The position numbers were made by a program, and so were the translations under genes. The notes under the pieces are model-generated. The model was given only the letters and a program-made list of their open reading frames with translations, searched no databases and was not told the DNA's origin. From Maratus speciosus (taxonomy: Eukaryota; Arthropoda; Arachnida; Araneae; Salticidae): a stretch of 64,000 nt of DNA. Shown one piece after another: positions 1-12,100 of the stretch. How positions within the stretch are numbered: position 1 is the first letter of the stretch; every line of letters starts with the position of its first letter. The DNA lies in NCBI GenBank assembly GCA_963932465.1, contig OZ010792.1, forward strand, positions 496,001 through 560,000, given 5' to 3'.

Positions 1-1942
1 ATATTCTTTGATTAAGTTTTCATGTTAAGTGCAATATATTTTAGTTTCTAATCTATATTATGCTTGAAAACATTTATTATCAGCGGTAAGTTGGCTGCTT
101 TGAAAATATCGGATATATATCAAAATATCGGATATTTTTGATATTTTCGAAAATATCATGATATTTACGAACCCTGATTTTAAATGATTTTTGAAATCTG
201 GTAATCGAAAGACAATTTACAACATACTTTCTTTTAATGTTACATTCTGTTGAATAATTCAGCTAATTTATTTATTCCAATGAAATTTCACTTACTTAAA
301 TATAGTTTTTAAATATTTAGCTAGATATTCTAATCAGTTACATAAACAACGATAACAAAAATATGTTTTTTAGTACAATCCAAACAATTTTAAAATTTCT
401 TAATTTGGTAACGAAAAAAACAAAAAGTGATACATAATTAAGAAAATTTTAATTACTTTATGAAATATATTTTTTAGAGTTATTGTATTATGCTGAAAAA
501 AGCGTATTGACAAACAGTAAGGGGGAAAAAAAAAAAAAAAAAAAAAAAAAAGGTTTAATTTCCAATTAGAGTCTTAAACTGAAACATGAGATTTGGATAC
601 ATTGTGCAAGTCCAATTATTCAAATGTTTTGAGACAGTACATTTTTCTTAGATAAAACATTTTATTGACTCAGAATATATTTAATTTTATTATGAATTTA
701 TCCATTTTAAAAAATTAAAATTTTGATGGAAACTTACGAAAAAAAGATTATTCAGCTTTTGTCATGTTTCCTTAAACATGAAATTGCCCACACCAAAATT
801 TTAAGTTGTATCAAATATTTGAGATCAAAGATAAATTATTCAATTCTTTTTTATTTAATCTTAAAGATATCTGAAACATCACTAAAATTAGGAGAAAAAA
901 ATGCATTTATAATAGAAAAAATATACAGCTTGCTCTCTTAAACTTACACAGCTTATGGTTACTGATTTTCCAAAGTTTAGGTCTTTAAAAAATGAAAATG
1001 AATACATGTTTAAAATTTGTATGTCGCTTAAAAATTTGGATTTTTTATTTTCATGATTCATTTTATTTATATCCTATATTCCTATAGAAGAGAGCATGAA
1101 AAGAAAAGAAAAGAAAAAAAAAATATATAAAAGGAATTTTTTTTTTTCATTTTCTTTGTTTAATAAAACTAATTTCTTTTTAACAAATTTTAAACACAAT
1201 TACTGAATTCAAAGATTTTGAGGTTAGATAAAATGATTAAATAAAAGATATCATTTATATTATATTCTTATTAATTTGAGTAATTGAAGAGTTGAATTTA
1301 CAAAAAGAGGCCTTACAAGCAGGTATTTTAAGAGCTATATTCATTGCTATAGCAATTTTAAGTGGACTTGCCAAGAAATGGGGTACCATTTCTAGATGAG
1401 AGGATAATACATATTACCATTTTGTTTTGCACATACAAATAATGCTTAACTCTTGACTATGCCTATACATTTACAATCAGTCAAACAAGAAACAACACTA
1501 TACACATCTCCATACTATTTTATCATTAAATTATTATAGGGAAAAGTCAAAAGTATCATTGAGAATTATATATTCTTTAAATATATGTAAATTAAATAAG
1601 CTTAGGGCATTACCTTCATATTGAAGCCCAATGAAATTTTAAATTTTTTAATACTAACACCTAATTTTGACATCAAATTACATATAGAAAAATCCCAAAT
1701 TAGCCAAAATATAAACTTTTAAGAAGTTTATATGAATCATTCAGAAGATATTCAACATAAAAAAACTGAGCTAATTTTTAGGGTGGGTATTAAAAGTGAA
1801 ATCCATTACTTTAAGGTGTTCAGATTTAGCACAAATTTTGTTAATATTTTAAATTGAAAATATAATTATTTTTACAAAAACAAAGTATTCTAACAAATAC
1901 TTGAAATCATTCTTACATGTGTTAACAGTTTTTATGATTTCT

Positions 1943-1945
<3 letters not shown>

Positions 1946-1981
<36 letters not shown>
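1946..1981. repeat. poly(T) run of 36
   Basis: Uninterrupted T run. No adjacent SINE or retroelement end was recognised. Confidence 0.9.
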
Positions 1982-3723
1982 CCTTCAGTAAAATGGTCCT
2001 TCAAAAGATATTGTTAATGTTATTTAAAGCATAAACTTAAAAGGTATTTGAAGTAACGGACTGAAATTTTGCATGTATATTAGAAGCTTCAAAGGTCAAT
2101 CAATACCTTTCAAAATATTACTAGCAAAAGCCATGCTTTGTTTGGATTCGCGAAACATTATTTAATAAGATAAATATTTGAAAGTAACAATATTTTTTTA
2201 TATTATTCTTGCATCTTTATTAAGCAAAAATGTTATTTTGTGTTTTGGCATATTTTAATTTTAGAAATGTAAATTCAGCCAAATAACTAAGAATTTCCTT
2301 GGAATTTTTTATTTATGATATAAGACTGGTATAAAAAAAATATTTTCGAAGCAAAATGTTACAAAATATTTATATAACGAATTTAACGATTAATTTTATT
2401 TTTTTATAATTCTTTTCTTGCCACTTTACAATAAATAAATAAATAAATAAAATCATAATATAACTCTTTTAAAATGTGCAAGTATCGTCTGCGTAAATGA
2501 TTTACCATAATACGAATAAATTGTGTATTTGAATTTTTAAAGTCAAAATACCGAATAGATTTTTTGTAAAGTGTATGACAAAATGTAATTTATGTAGCCT
2601 AGTAGAGGGTTCGCTTCACTCATCCTAATAAGTTACAAGACATATTTTTTACTGTAAATTGCACTTATATTTTATACACACATAAAAAGGTATGAAAATC
2701 ACATAATTATGTTTGAAATATCTAATACAAATATCACGGGAAAAAATAGTACTAAAAATAATTATAGCGGACATAAATCATAATATTAAAAATTAATTTA
2801 ACATTAGGAGGTCAAAAGTTACAATCTATGTGATTCATAAACTTCTTCAGTGAACAGCTTCAAATTTGGATACTGCTATCAAAAACTGTAAAGTTTGTTA
2901 CCATTTCAATATAGACAACAAAACTCCCTAAGCAAATTTCATTCATAAAGATTTATAAAAGATCCAATTCTCAGCTGAATACTACATTTTGCATCTTTCT
3001 GTGGCAGTTTAGTGATAAAATAATTTGGAGTGTTTTGTTTTTCTATTTGAATGACTGTGAATCACTAGTCTTGTAGGTTACACCAAAACTCACAAGTCAA
3101 AGTAATAAAAAAGTTAATAAACATTTGTGAAAAGCAAGCAGTACTCACTTATATCATGAATATTAATTCGCAAACATGAATTATAGAAATTATATGAAAC
3201 AGATGACAAATATGAACAAAATAAGAAATTAAAAAAAGCACCATTATAAAAATGCTCAGAACTACATATCTTCATGGAAAAATTGCACTGCATGTATTTT
3301 TTTATGAATATTTGTGTAAATATAAAAGTTGTATATAATTTTTTATATAAAAAATATTTCATAAAATTACCTCTGGAACTAAAAAAAGTGAAACATGTAT
3401 ATATAGATATAACATGAAAAAGAAATCTAATTTATAGTGGAAAATATTTAAATTTGCTATATACAAAATAAGGAGTGTTATAATATGCATTGTATAAAAG
3501 AGTAAAAAGAGGTAAAAGAATTTTTTTTCAGGGTGGTACAGAACAGAAGTTTCTTACACATACATACAATTATCACACTAAAAGTAAAAACAATCTTCCC
3601 AGCAGTATTCTTCTGAATTTCCTCAAAAATAACTCAAAATGAAGGTGGGTAGAGATAAGGATTTTTACTCCCCTTCCTTCCCCAACAATATAAAATATTT
3701 TGACTGTTTTTAGGTTTTCCTCT

Positions 3724-4137
3724 TGTCAGGCGAAGATACTTGTGAGCTAATGTTAAACCTATGGGAAGGTTCTTTTCCAATATTTCATTTGCATTGCGAT
3801 ATTTTTAAATAATTTTTTTCGTATTGGATAGCAGAAGTCAATATCAACATACACCCCCACCCCCCCTCCTCTTTTTTTTTTTACTTTTTTTTTTTAATCT
3901 TTGTTGAAGATTTTTTTATAAAGTTACTTTCACTTTCAGAACCAGTTCTGAAAGTGAAACTATCATATGAAAAAACTGCAATCAAAAGCAAAAAAAAAAA
4001 AGGTGAACATACAGATTGACCTCAACTATCAAATACAAAAAAATTATTTAAAAATATCAAAATAGAAACGAAATATTGTAAAAAAAACCTTCCCATAGGT
4101 TTGACATTAACTCGTAAGTGTCTTTGTCTGACGGAAT
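3724..4137. repeat. foldback element with central perfect hairpin
   Basis: Arms of about 55 bp (3724-3777 and 4081-4137) are inverted copies sharing CAAACCTATGGGAAGGTT-like sequence. At the centre is a perfect 15-bp inverted repeat (3928-3942 and 3945-3959) with a 2-nt spacer. The layout fits a small foldback MITE; no target duplication was identified. Confidence 0.6.
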
Positions 4138-4156
4138 GGGAGCGTTGATGTAATTT

Positions 4157-4497
4157 ACTGCCTCTTTGATTGATTTTTGTTTGAGGATTGTTTAAATGTG
4201 TTATACAAGTTGAGATGCATAGTTTTATTTAGCAAATGTTAAATGTATTTCAGTAATTCCCCCCCCCCCTCCCCCAATAGGAAGCTTCATAGCACTATCA
4301 TAGTTTTTATATATGTTTTACTTTTTTATATGTATATTAACATATAAAAAACTACAATGGTATTATAAGCATTTCATATTGAAAAAAAATAAAATAAAAT
4401 TGTTTAAAATACATTAAAATTTGCTAAATAAAGCTAAATGTCTGATTTTGTGTAGCATGTTTAAACAATCCTCAAACAAAAATCTATCAAATAGATA
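4157..4497. repeat. second foldback element
   Basis: GATTTTTGTTTGAGGATTGT near 4170 recurs inverted near 4485, and TTTATTTAGCAAAT near 4225 recurs inverted near 4425. The element is largely self-complementary and abuts the previous foldback. Confidence 0.6.
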
Positions 4498-5543
4498 GTC
4501 AATACGAATCCTAAACTGTATTAAAACAATCAAAACATCTTAGAAAAAGGAAAAAATAAAACAAATTTTTTTTTAATCTTATCGGGGGGAGGGGATGAGT
4601 CTCATCTAGCCCCCCCCCCCCCCCCTCCCTCCCTCTTTCACTAGCAAGGAAATCTCACATATTAGTTTTTACATACCATGCAGAGACAGAACCACACTAT
4701 GATTACATTTATAATTATTTTAGCTTACAATTTTGATAAAATGATCACAGTTAACTGGTAAACATGTATATAAATAAGATGGCCAAACGTCCTGATTTTC
4801 TCAGGGCAGTCCAAGTTTCAAACTTAATGCCTCAGCGTCCCAATGCTTTTCTGAAATGTTCTAGTTTTTAATGAAACCTTTTAAATTATCACAGTTTAAA
4901 TAAATTTCACTTTAAAAAATAAAAAAGCTTAAAAAAATCTGTATCCACGCCCAACCCCTTTTGGAGGCAGGCAGGGGAAACAATTCAACTGTGTTCCCTG
5001 AAATTGGGTCACCTTATATAGAGAAAAAATAAATTCAGTATATTTTGTAACATAATAAAATCACAAATGAAAATAATAACAGTATTTAACATGAATAAAC
5101 TTATTTTCTTAGTAAACATAAAAATAAAAGCAATTACATTAGCGGTTTCATGTGTTTAAATTACTACTTTTTTTTAAAATTATTATTATTATATTTGAAA
5201 TTATAATATAATGCATTTTTTTTAGATTCTTCTTCAGAAAAGTCACTGAAAAATATATAACAATCTTTTAAATAAATAACAACAACTTTTAATTTTAACT
5301 TTCATCTTTATTTTCCAAACCATTTTGATTTGTGCTTTCCTTTCTTAATTTTAGATTTTATCTTATATTTCCAGATTTCTTTGACTTTTTACCAATTTTT
5401 TTTACATTTCCTTGACCTGATTTCCCCTACCTTCCTAGATTGCTGAGAATCTTGATAAAACAATGTACTATATTCACCAGTATTACACCATAAAATACAT
5501 TACTACTATATGATTATCACATCAATCAACACATATTGAACAT

Positions 5544-5549
5544 TTTATT
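5544..5549 (-). promoter_or_regulatory. candidate polyadenylation signal of SPPL2
   Basis: AATAAA on the minus strand about 465 bp after the stop codon. Several other AATAAA-like hexamers exist in this AT-rich DNA, so this is only a plausible choice. Confidence 0.25.
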
Positions 5550-6013
5550 TCTCATCAATAGTTGAAATGATTAATTTGATATCATAAAAATATGTCATCT
5601 GTAGAGATACAACATAAATTAAAGAAACAAAGAATATTCCATACAAAGCTCACAAAATGCTTAATAAAAAACTTAAACTATTATAAATAAAAAATAAACC
5701 TCAAATAATTTTTTATTATTTACTAACACACAAATGTGTAGAAATATACAAACTACCCAAAGAAGGAAAAGAAATAGAGATACTACATAAAGAAAATTTA
5801 TTGAAGCATAATGACATAGAGCTCTGTAAATATTTTCTCTAGTTGCTGTAGCCACCCTATATTTGGGAAATTTTCCACTGTTAAAAGTTTTCAATAAAAA
5901 TATAAAACCAAACTTGAATACTCTTAATTTATCACATTACATGTTAAGCAGTGTCAAATTGTTTCATAATGATAGTTAGGAGAAGCATACACTTCTATTT
6001 CAGCATAAGACGA

Positions 6014-6196
6014 CTAATGCAGTAAACGGTTTTTCTCACATGTGATTTCACTGATGTTTTCAGGTGGAGGGGGTGTCATTTCTTTTTGGGGGTCACTGTG
6101 AACACTGAGTACAGGGGGACCATCCACACCGGCTTCATTAGCAGCAATCTCAGATGCAATTTGTGCACCAGAATGTTTAGATGAGGGTCTAATAAC
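6014..6196 (-). CDS. SPPL2: SPPL2 terminal exon: cytosolic C-terminal tail and stop
   Basis: The acceptor is TTTCTATTTGTAG; the exon starts in phase 0 and gives 60 residues ending at TAG (6016-6014). The tail starts [10 protein letters not shown], is polar, and has a PPPP cluster (MTPPPPEN). It lacks a KKXX ER-retrieval motif, which fits a post-ER SPPL2 rather than SPP. Tails are poorly conserved in the family, so the assignment rests on the splice sites, phase and absence of a stop in the preceding exon's frame. Confidence 0.85.
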   Translation of the reverse strand, partial: VIRPSSKHSGAQIASEIAANEAGVDGPPVLSVHSDPQKEMTPPPPENISEITCEKNRLLH

Positions 6197-9100
6197 CTAC
6201 AAATAGAAATATACATAAAGAAATCTAAAATTTAACAGGAATATCTTAGCAAATTTCGCAAATATACATTAAAAATACGTAGTATAATCCTAATTTAATA
6301 ATCTCCTCAACTGAATGATAAATTATAAACATTCAGATTCATTTTTGTTTATTTCTATGTTACATGCTCCCCATTTTAACCCTTTAGGCATCTCTGTTTC
6401 CAGAAATCATGTTAAAATGGCTGTACACAAAAATATTTTTAGCAGAATTATGATTTGAAAAGTACCTAGAATAAAGGGATACGAAAGATGTTATAGTATC
6501 AAACCACAATTAAAATATGTGTATACTTTGGGATTTACAATCATTTTTATGAAAATACAGAAAAACCTTCAGACACTCAAAGGGTTAAAGATAGTTTCCC
6601 CCTATTTAATGATCATTTTTATGAATTTCAAATATTTTAAATGACTTAACAGTCACCAGAAACTCCAATTTTTCCTTCTCTATTGTTTTATATTAAACAA
6701 AAGAAAAGTCAGATTTGCTGTTTGCAGGCTTATAGTGTGTTTAATGGGTAGTTCTTACAGATGAATATATTTTTTCATGTTTTTGGAACAATTAAAATAG
6801 TCATGTCACTCAGGCTTCATTAAAAAAGCAAAAAACAATTGTTAATAAATAACAATTAAAAAAATGATTAAGTAAAAGCCTTACATTTAGTGCACCAAAA
6901 GGAATAATTTATTGTTACTGATAAATACTTGTTTAAAATTTAATACGCCACTTTTGATTTACCTGATATGTTCCATTCCCTGATATAAGAATGACTCTGA
7001 TTTAATAATAACTTTCAAGGGACCTTCTGTAATTGTTAAATTGAGGTTTGACTGTACTATTTATAAAATATTGTAAAAAAAAAAAAAAAAAATGATGAAA
7101 TAAGATTGCTTGGTTATATTTATATTGTTTTTCACATATTTATTATTAACTAGCTGACCCGCACGGTGTTGCCCGGGCCCATAAAAATATTCTCAAATGA
7201 ACCTGAAATTTGTATAACACCATACAGAAGGGAGTAGAGACTGTACAAATTACCAGGGGCTGACTCTTGTTCCGTTGGAAAGTTGTGAAAGTCACAGATT
7301 AAGGTTTTGAATTTTATTTGTCCCATACTTTAAACTTTTTATTCAAAATAATTGATGAATTCAATTAAAATTGAATTCTGTTTTCAATATTTTAAATTTT
7401 TATTTAAAATCTTCAGATGAAAAAGCAATTACAAATACATTATAAACTGTAATACTGCAAAAGAAATAATAAAATTGTAAGCAACTACTACTATATAGAT
7501 TTTAAAAAAAGATACTATCCAACAAATTTATTTTCTAATAGAGTAAAGCCTGTTTATAATGTAATCCTACAATAAATAGAAAAAAACATGCTCCGCCCCC
7601 TCTCCATTTAAAAAAAAAAAAAAAATGCAATTATGCTTTGTAAAATTAAAATAACCTGCATAAAACGGAATTTATTACTGGCCGTTTGTGTTTCCGTCTA
7701 AGCAGGTTTTATTGTATCTTACTTATGGTGGGTATTGGAATTATTACCAGAATGCACACTCTTTGTATGGCCCATTTGTATGATTTTATATCGTTAGACA
7801 GTTTTTTTGGTGCCATCTAGCGAGCGTTTTTATAAGTGAAACAATTGTTTTTATTAGTATAGATTTTTTTAAAAAACCCTCAAAACTGCAAAAAAAAAAA
7901 AAAAAAAAAAAACCAAAAATTTTTTTATTCAATCGATTGGACAATGAAATTAAATGTGATATTTTTTTGTATTATTTGATTCATTTATGTGCAATTTTTT
8001 TCTTTTCTTTTAAAAATTCAATTGTTTTAAAGTTAACAATAATTACTATATATTTTATTTACTTATTGCCATATTAATACATTGTCATAGAAATGTGGAA
8101 TGTTTTTTAAACTTTAGATATCCTTAAAAGAAGAATGAAACTCTTAAAATTTTAAAAAAGTATGATATTTATTTTAATTGAATCCAAATTTCAACTTAGT
8201 CTTATAGAGTTCCGAACCAGAAAGCTTTCGTATAGAAAAGCAACGTGTTTAACCACTGAGCTACACAGATCACAATGAATTAAGTAAATTAAGGTTTTGT
8301 TCCATGCAAACTATGCAGTATTGACATTACATCCTATAGGCACAGGAAGAATTTATATGATTCTACAGATACTTCATTTGTCTAAACTGACAAACCCACT
8401 GTAGTTCTAGGTAGTAATATCCACACACACACACACATATGCATAAACATGTTAACTTTTACTGGCATGCTGTAATTAGATAAAAATAATTACAATAATT
8501 AGCAAATGAGATAAATAATAATATTGAATTTTGCATTATCTTCAGACTATACCAGAGGTACAAAGTTGTTCTCTTTTTTAAGAAATACAGAAAAAAATTT
8601 GTATTTAGTGTCACAAGCATTCAATAAAATAAATATTTGTGCTGTAGTGCTACACTGACTTTTTGGCATGTACAAGGCTGAAAATTTTTGTGAAGATAGT
8701 CCAAGGCCTCTTCTAATGCACCTGAGACTCAGAATTTTAAATTTCTAATATTTAGCTAGGATAGTAATTGAAAACTCATCAAGTGGCCCAATTAAAAAAA
8801 AATATTTCTTTCTTCAAAACCACAAGTTGACTAGAATTGGACCCTGATCCGAGGGTAGCGCACAACTGTCTAATCAACGTGTTGCCCTTTTAAAATCCCT
8901 TTTAAAATCGAGGCTAGAGGTTCAAAGAAAATTCCTTCTCAAAGCTAGAACAGGTGTTTCTAGTCAGAGTAGCTGTCATACCAAATTTTTTTTTTTTTTT
9001 TTTTTTTCAAATACTGCATTTAAAGATTTTTAACTTGTGCATCTATGCCCATTTTTCGACGCTGATTTCAAATATCTAATTTTCATAAAATTTTATAAAT

Positions 9101-12100
9101 AAGTTTTTATTTTAATGAAAAGTCTTTTTTTTTAAATAAAAAGAAATGCTTTGCTATTGTTACTGCACATTATCTATATCCAAGCGCTTGTCTACTAATT
9201 ATCATTATTTTACATCAGTCTTTTGGGATCGATTTTAAAATTTCAGATATTTGATAGCACTTAAATTTTAAAACCGTACAGTTTTGTACAAAAGCCTTAG
9301 TCCACTAATTATGATTTTACATCCAATTTTTTATATCTATTTTAACACTTGAGATATTTGATAACACTTAAAAATTTTAAAGAAGGTGGGAGAGTTGAAT
9401 TTCGGGATGGGGAGGAGGGCGCACGAAATTTTTTCTTAAAACCATAGCATTTCCTGCAATAAAAATACTTTATATGTTGTTTTCTAATGGAGACCTCTGA
9501 TAAATATTATTTATTAAGAATAAAATTTTCAAAGAGGTGGGTGGATAAATTCCAGTGGTATGAGAGCGAACTCACGGGGGGGGGGGGGGGGGGGGGGAGA
9601 GAGAATTTTCAAAGTTTTTCAGAAACCCTCATGTGATATATCACTTGAAAGCCTCCGGACTACTCTTTCATCTTATTAACCTACATTCTCCCCTCATTCG
9701 CCCTCCCAGTAAGGGGGGGGGGGGAGAGTGGATTTCCTAAATCAGCTCCTAATAAAGCTGCAGTGAGATTCGACCTCATTTGAAGGCTTGATCAAAGGTG
9801 AAACTCCCCAACAGGCCTTCAATTGGTGGGATCTATTTTGACACCAGAGAATTAGGGGACATTAGCCCTCCATAGGAAGGGCGGAAATGGATTTTTCATG
9901 TGACATATCGTTTGGAAGCTTTTGACCAGTACTTTATTAAGCACCTGCCTCCCTCCTCTTCACTCATATTTTTACCACTAGAGAAGTGTTTTTAAAGTTT
10001 TAATTTGTTCATTACTACCCCATACAATTTTCAAAAAATTATGAAAAAAATTTACATAACAAATCTCAACAATTAGCAGCTTCTCCCCCATTCTCACACA
10101 GTGAGAAGCAGGGTGATTCTGAGTAAAGAAAAAAAAAATTGAAATTCACAGCAAATTTTCTGAAAGATTACAATGGAGGGGGGGAGTAAGATCTCCTCAT
10201 GGTGCTAATTATGCATTTTTTCTCAGATCTTTGATGAAATTTGTGTTTTCTCTGTGATCCTTTGGCAGAATTTGTGGTTTTTTTGCATACCTTTGGCAAA
10301 ATTTGCGTTTTTTCCATGATCCTTTGATAAAATTTGCGGGGGTTTTTTTTTCCGGTATTCTTTGATGAAAATTCAAATTTTTTCGTGATCATTTGACGAA
10401 ATTTGCAGTTTTTTTTTTTTTTTTGGCAATCTTTTGATGAAATTGGCACTTTTTTCTGCAAATGATTGACGAAATTGATGTTTTTCGGCAACTATTTGTC
10501 GAAATTCACGATATTTTATGTCTGAATTTTCTGACTGATGAACAATTTAAAATTTTCAGAACTGAACAACTTAAATTTTTGGAAAATTCAGAACAGAATC
10601 ACCCCCTAGTAAGCAGGTACGTATTTCAGACAAAATCGAGTTAGAGCTATAAAGTCATATAAATTTAAGGTTCATTTAAATATTACCATATATATAAACT
10701 GACATGTTTACATCAAGTCTGAACTAATTAATCGCATTTATCTGATATTTCAATAGCATACCTATTTGTGAAAGGAAGTAAACAGATTGAAATTTGTTTA
10801 TGACAGGCAATCTGGATTTGTAACTATAGCATAATAATAATAATAAAAAAAGTCACAAACTTTTATGCAAATATGATAAATGAAGAAATAAAATTGAAAA
10901 GCAAAAATTATTTTAAAACTTATTAGTTATAAAAAGTTTAAAGTTTTTTTTTAGCTCTCTCTCTTAAACAGGGTATTTATTATACACACTTGCAGCAATC
11001 TACTGTACTTCACTTAACTTTATTGATAAAGGGCAAAGCAAAAGGTTTAGAAATGTATTTTAATCCCCATTTCACATTGCAATAAAAAAATATATACTAA
11101 AACTGATGTATCAGAAATATTGTATTGCTTTATTTATTTTTGGTCAAGATTTAACTTTGGCTTTTGTTCACAAATCCAATGGAATTCTTCAAGAATAATA
11201 AAAAAAATGGCAGAAATATATTGTACAATACGTAGACAGGAGTTTGGTTGAAAATCGAGAGTCTCCTGTCAAAATTGGTAGAATTGACATTTGTTTCTAC
11301 ATTCTTTTTCACTGGTGGAAATTGTTAGAAAAATTTAAGAGAAAAATAACTACAAAAAAAATTATGGAAAAAAGAAAAACAGAAAAAGAGGATTTTATAA
11401 AATAAAATATAAAGCTGAAAATCAAAGACTCACAGAAGATTTTCATCCCTGACAGATTAACTATAAAAAATGTAACTAATAATAATCAATAAATAAAGCC
11501 TTTCCATCCTAAATATATTTCCTATTTACCTTAAAACCATTCCAAAGCAGGTTAAGTTCTCCCCTGCACCATCCAACTATTACTGCAGGAATCAGCGTGA
11601 AGGGTACCAAGTATAAAAGGGCTGGCTGGGCTGTATTCATCATGTATAATCCCACATAGGTGATTTGTAAACCAACAGCATATGCTGAAAAAATAAAACA
11701 GAAATCCATGAGGAAAAGAGAGAACTATATTAATTTTATTAAACTGATTGAAAGAAAAAAAAAACAAACTGACATTAAATATTCATATACTAACCTATTT
11801 GAGGCCAGAATTTTTACTAAGTCATTCTAGAAACAAACTATCAATTTTGTTCATTTAAACTAAGTTTGAAAGAATAAAGATGCTTGAAGATGAAAACTTA
11901 AAAATATAGATCTTTTTCATACAAATCAGAAATACTATTATGCATAATTATCTCCTCTCTGTACACTTTATTACAAACAATTGTTAACTTTTGTTACCAG
12001 ATCTTACAATAATAATTTTGTCACTTTTTAGGGTTTCGTTCATCTGACGAAACCCTATTCGTCTCACTCCTCTGTCTGTTCACAGAACACGTTCTCAGAA

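Larger units (their letters stand above)
1..5543. other. AT-rich 3' flank of SPPL2 without a recognisable gene
   Basis: No conserved protein, RNA or splice signal was recognised on either strand. Small open frames (for example 723-941 and 3114-3362) are low complexity. Apart from homopolymer runs and the two foldback elements listed separately I see nothing specific. It includes the distal SPPL2 3' UTR. Confidence 0.6.

Noticed and set aside
723..941. 72-residue frame
   Set aside because: Low-complexity AT-rich frame without homology, splice signals or a neighbour in support.
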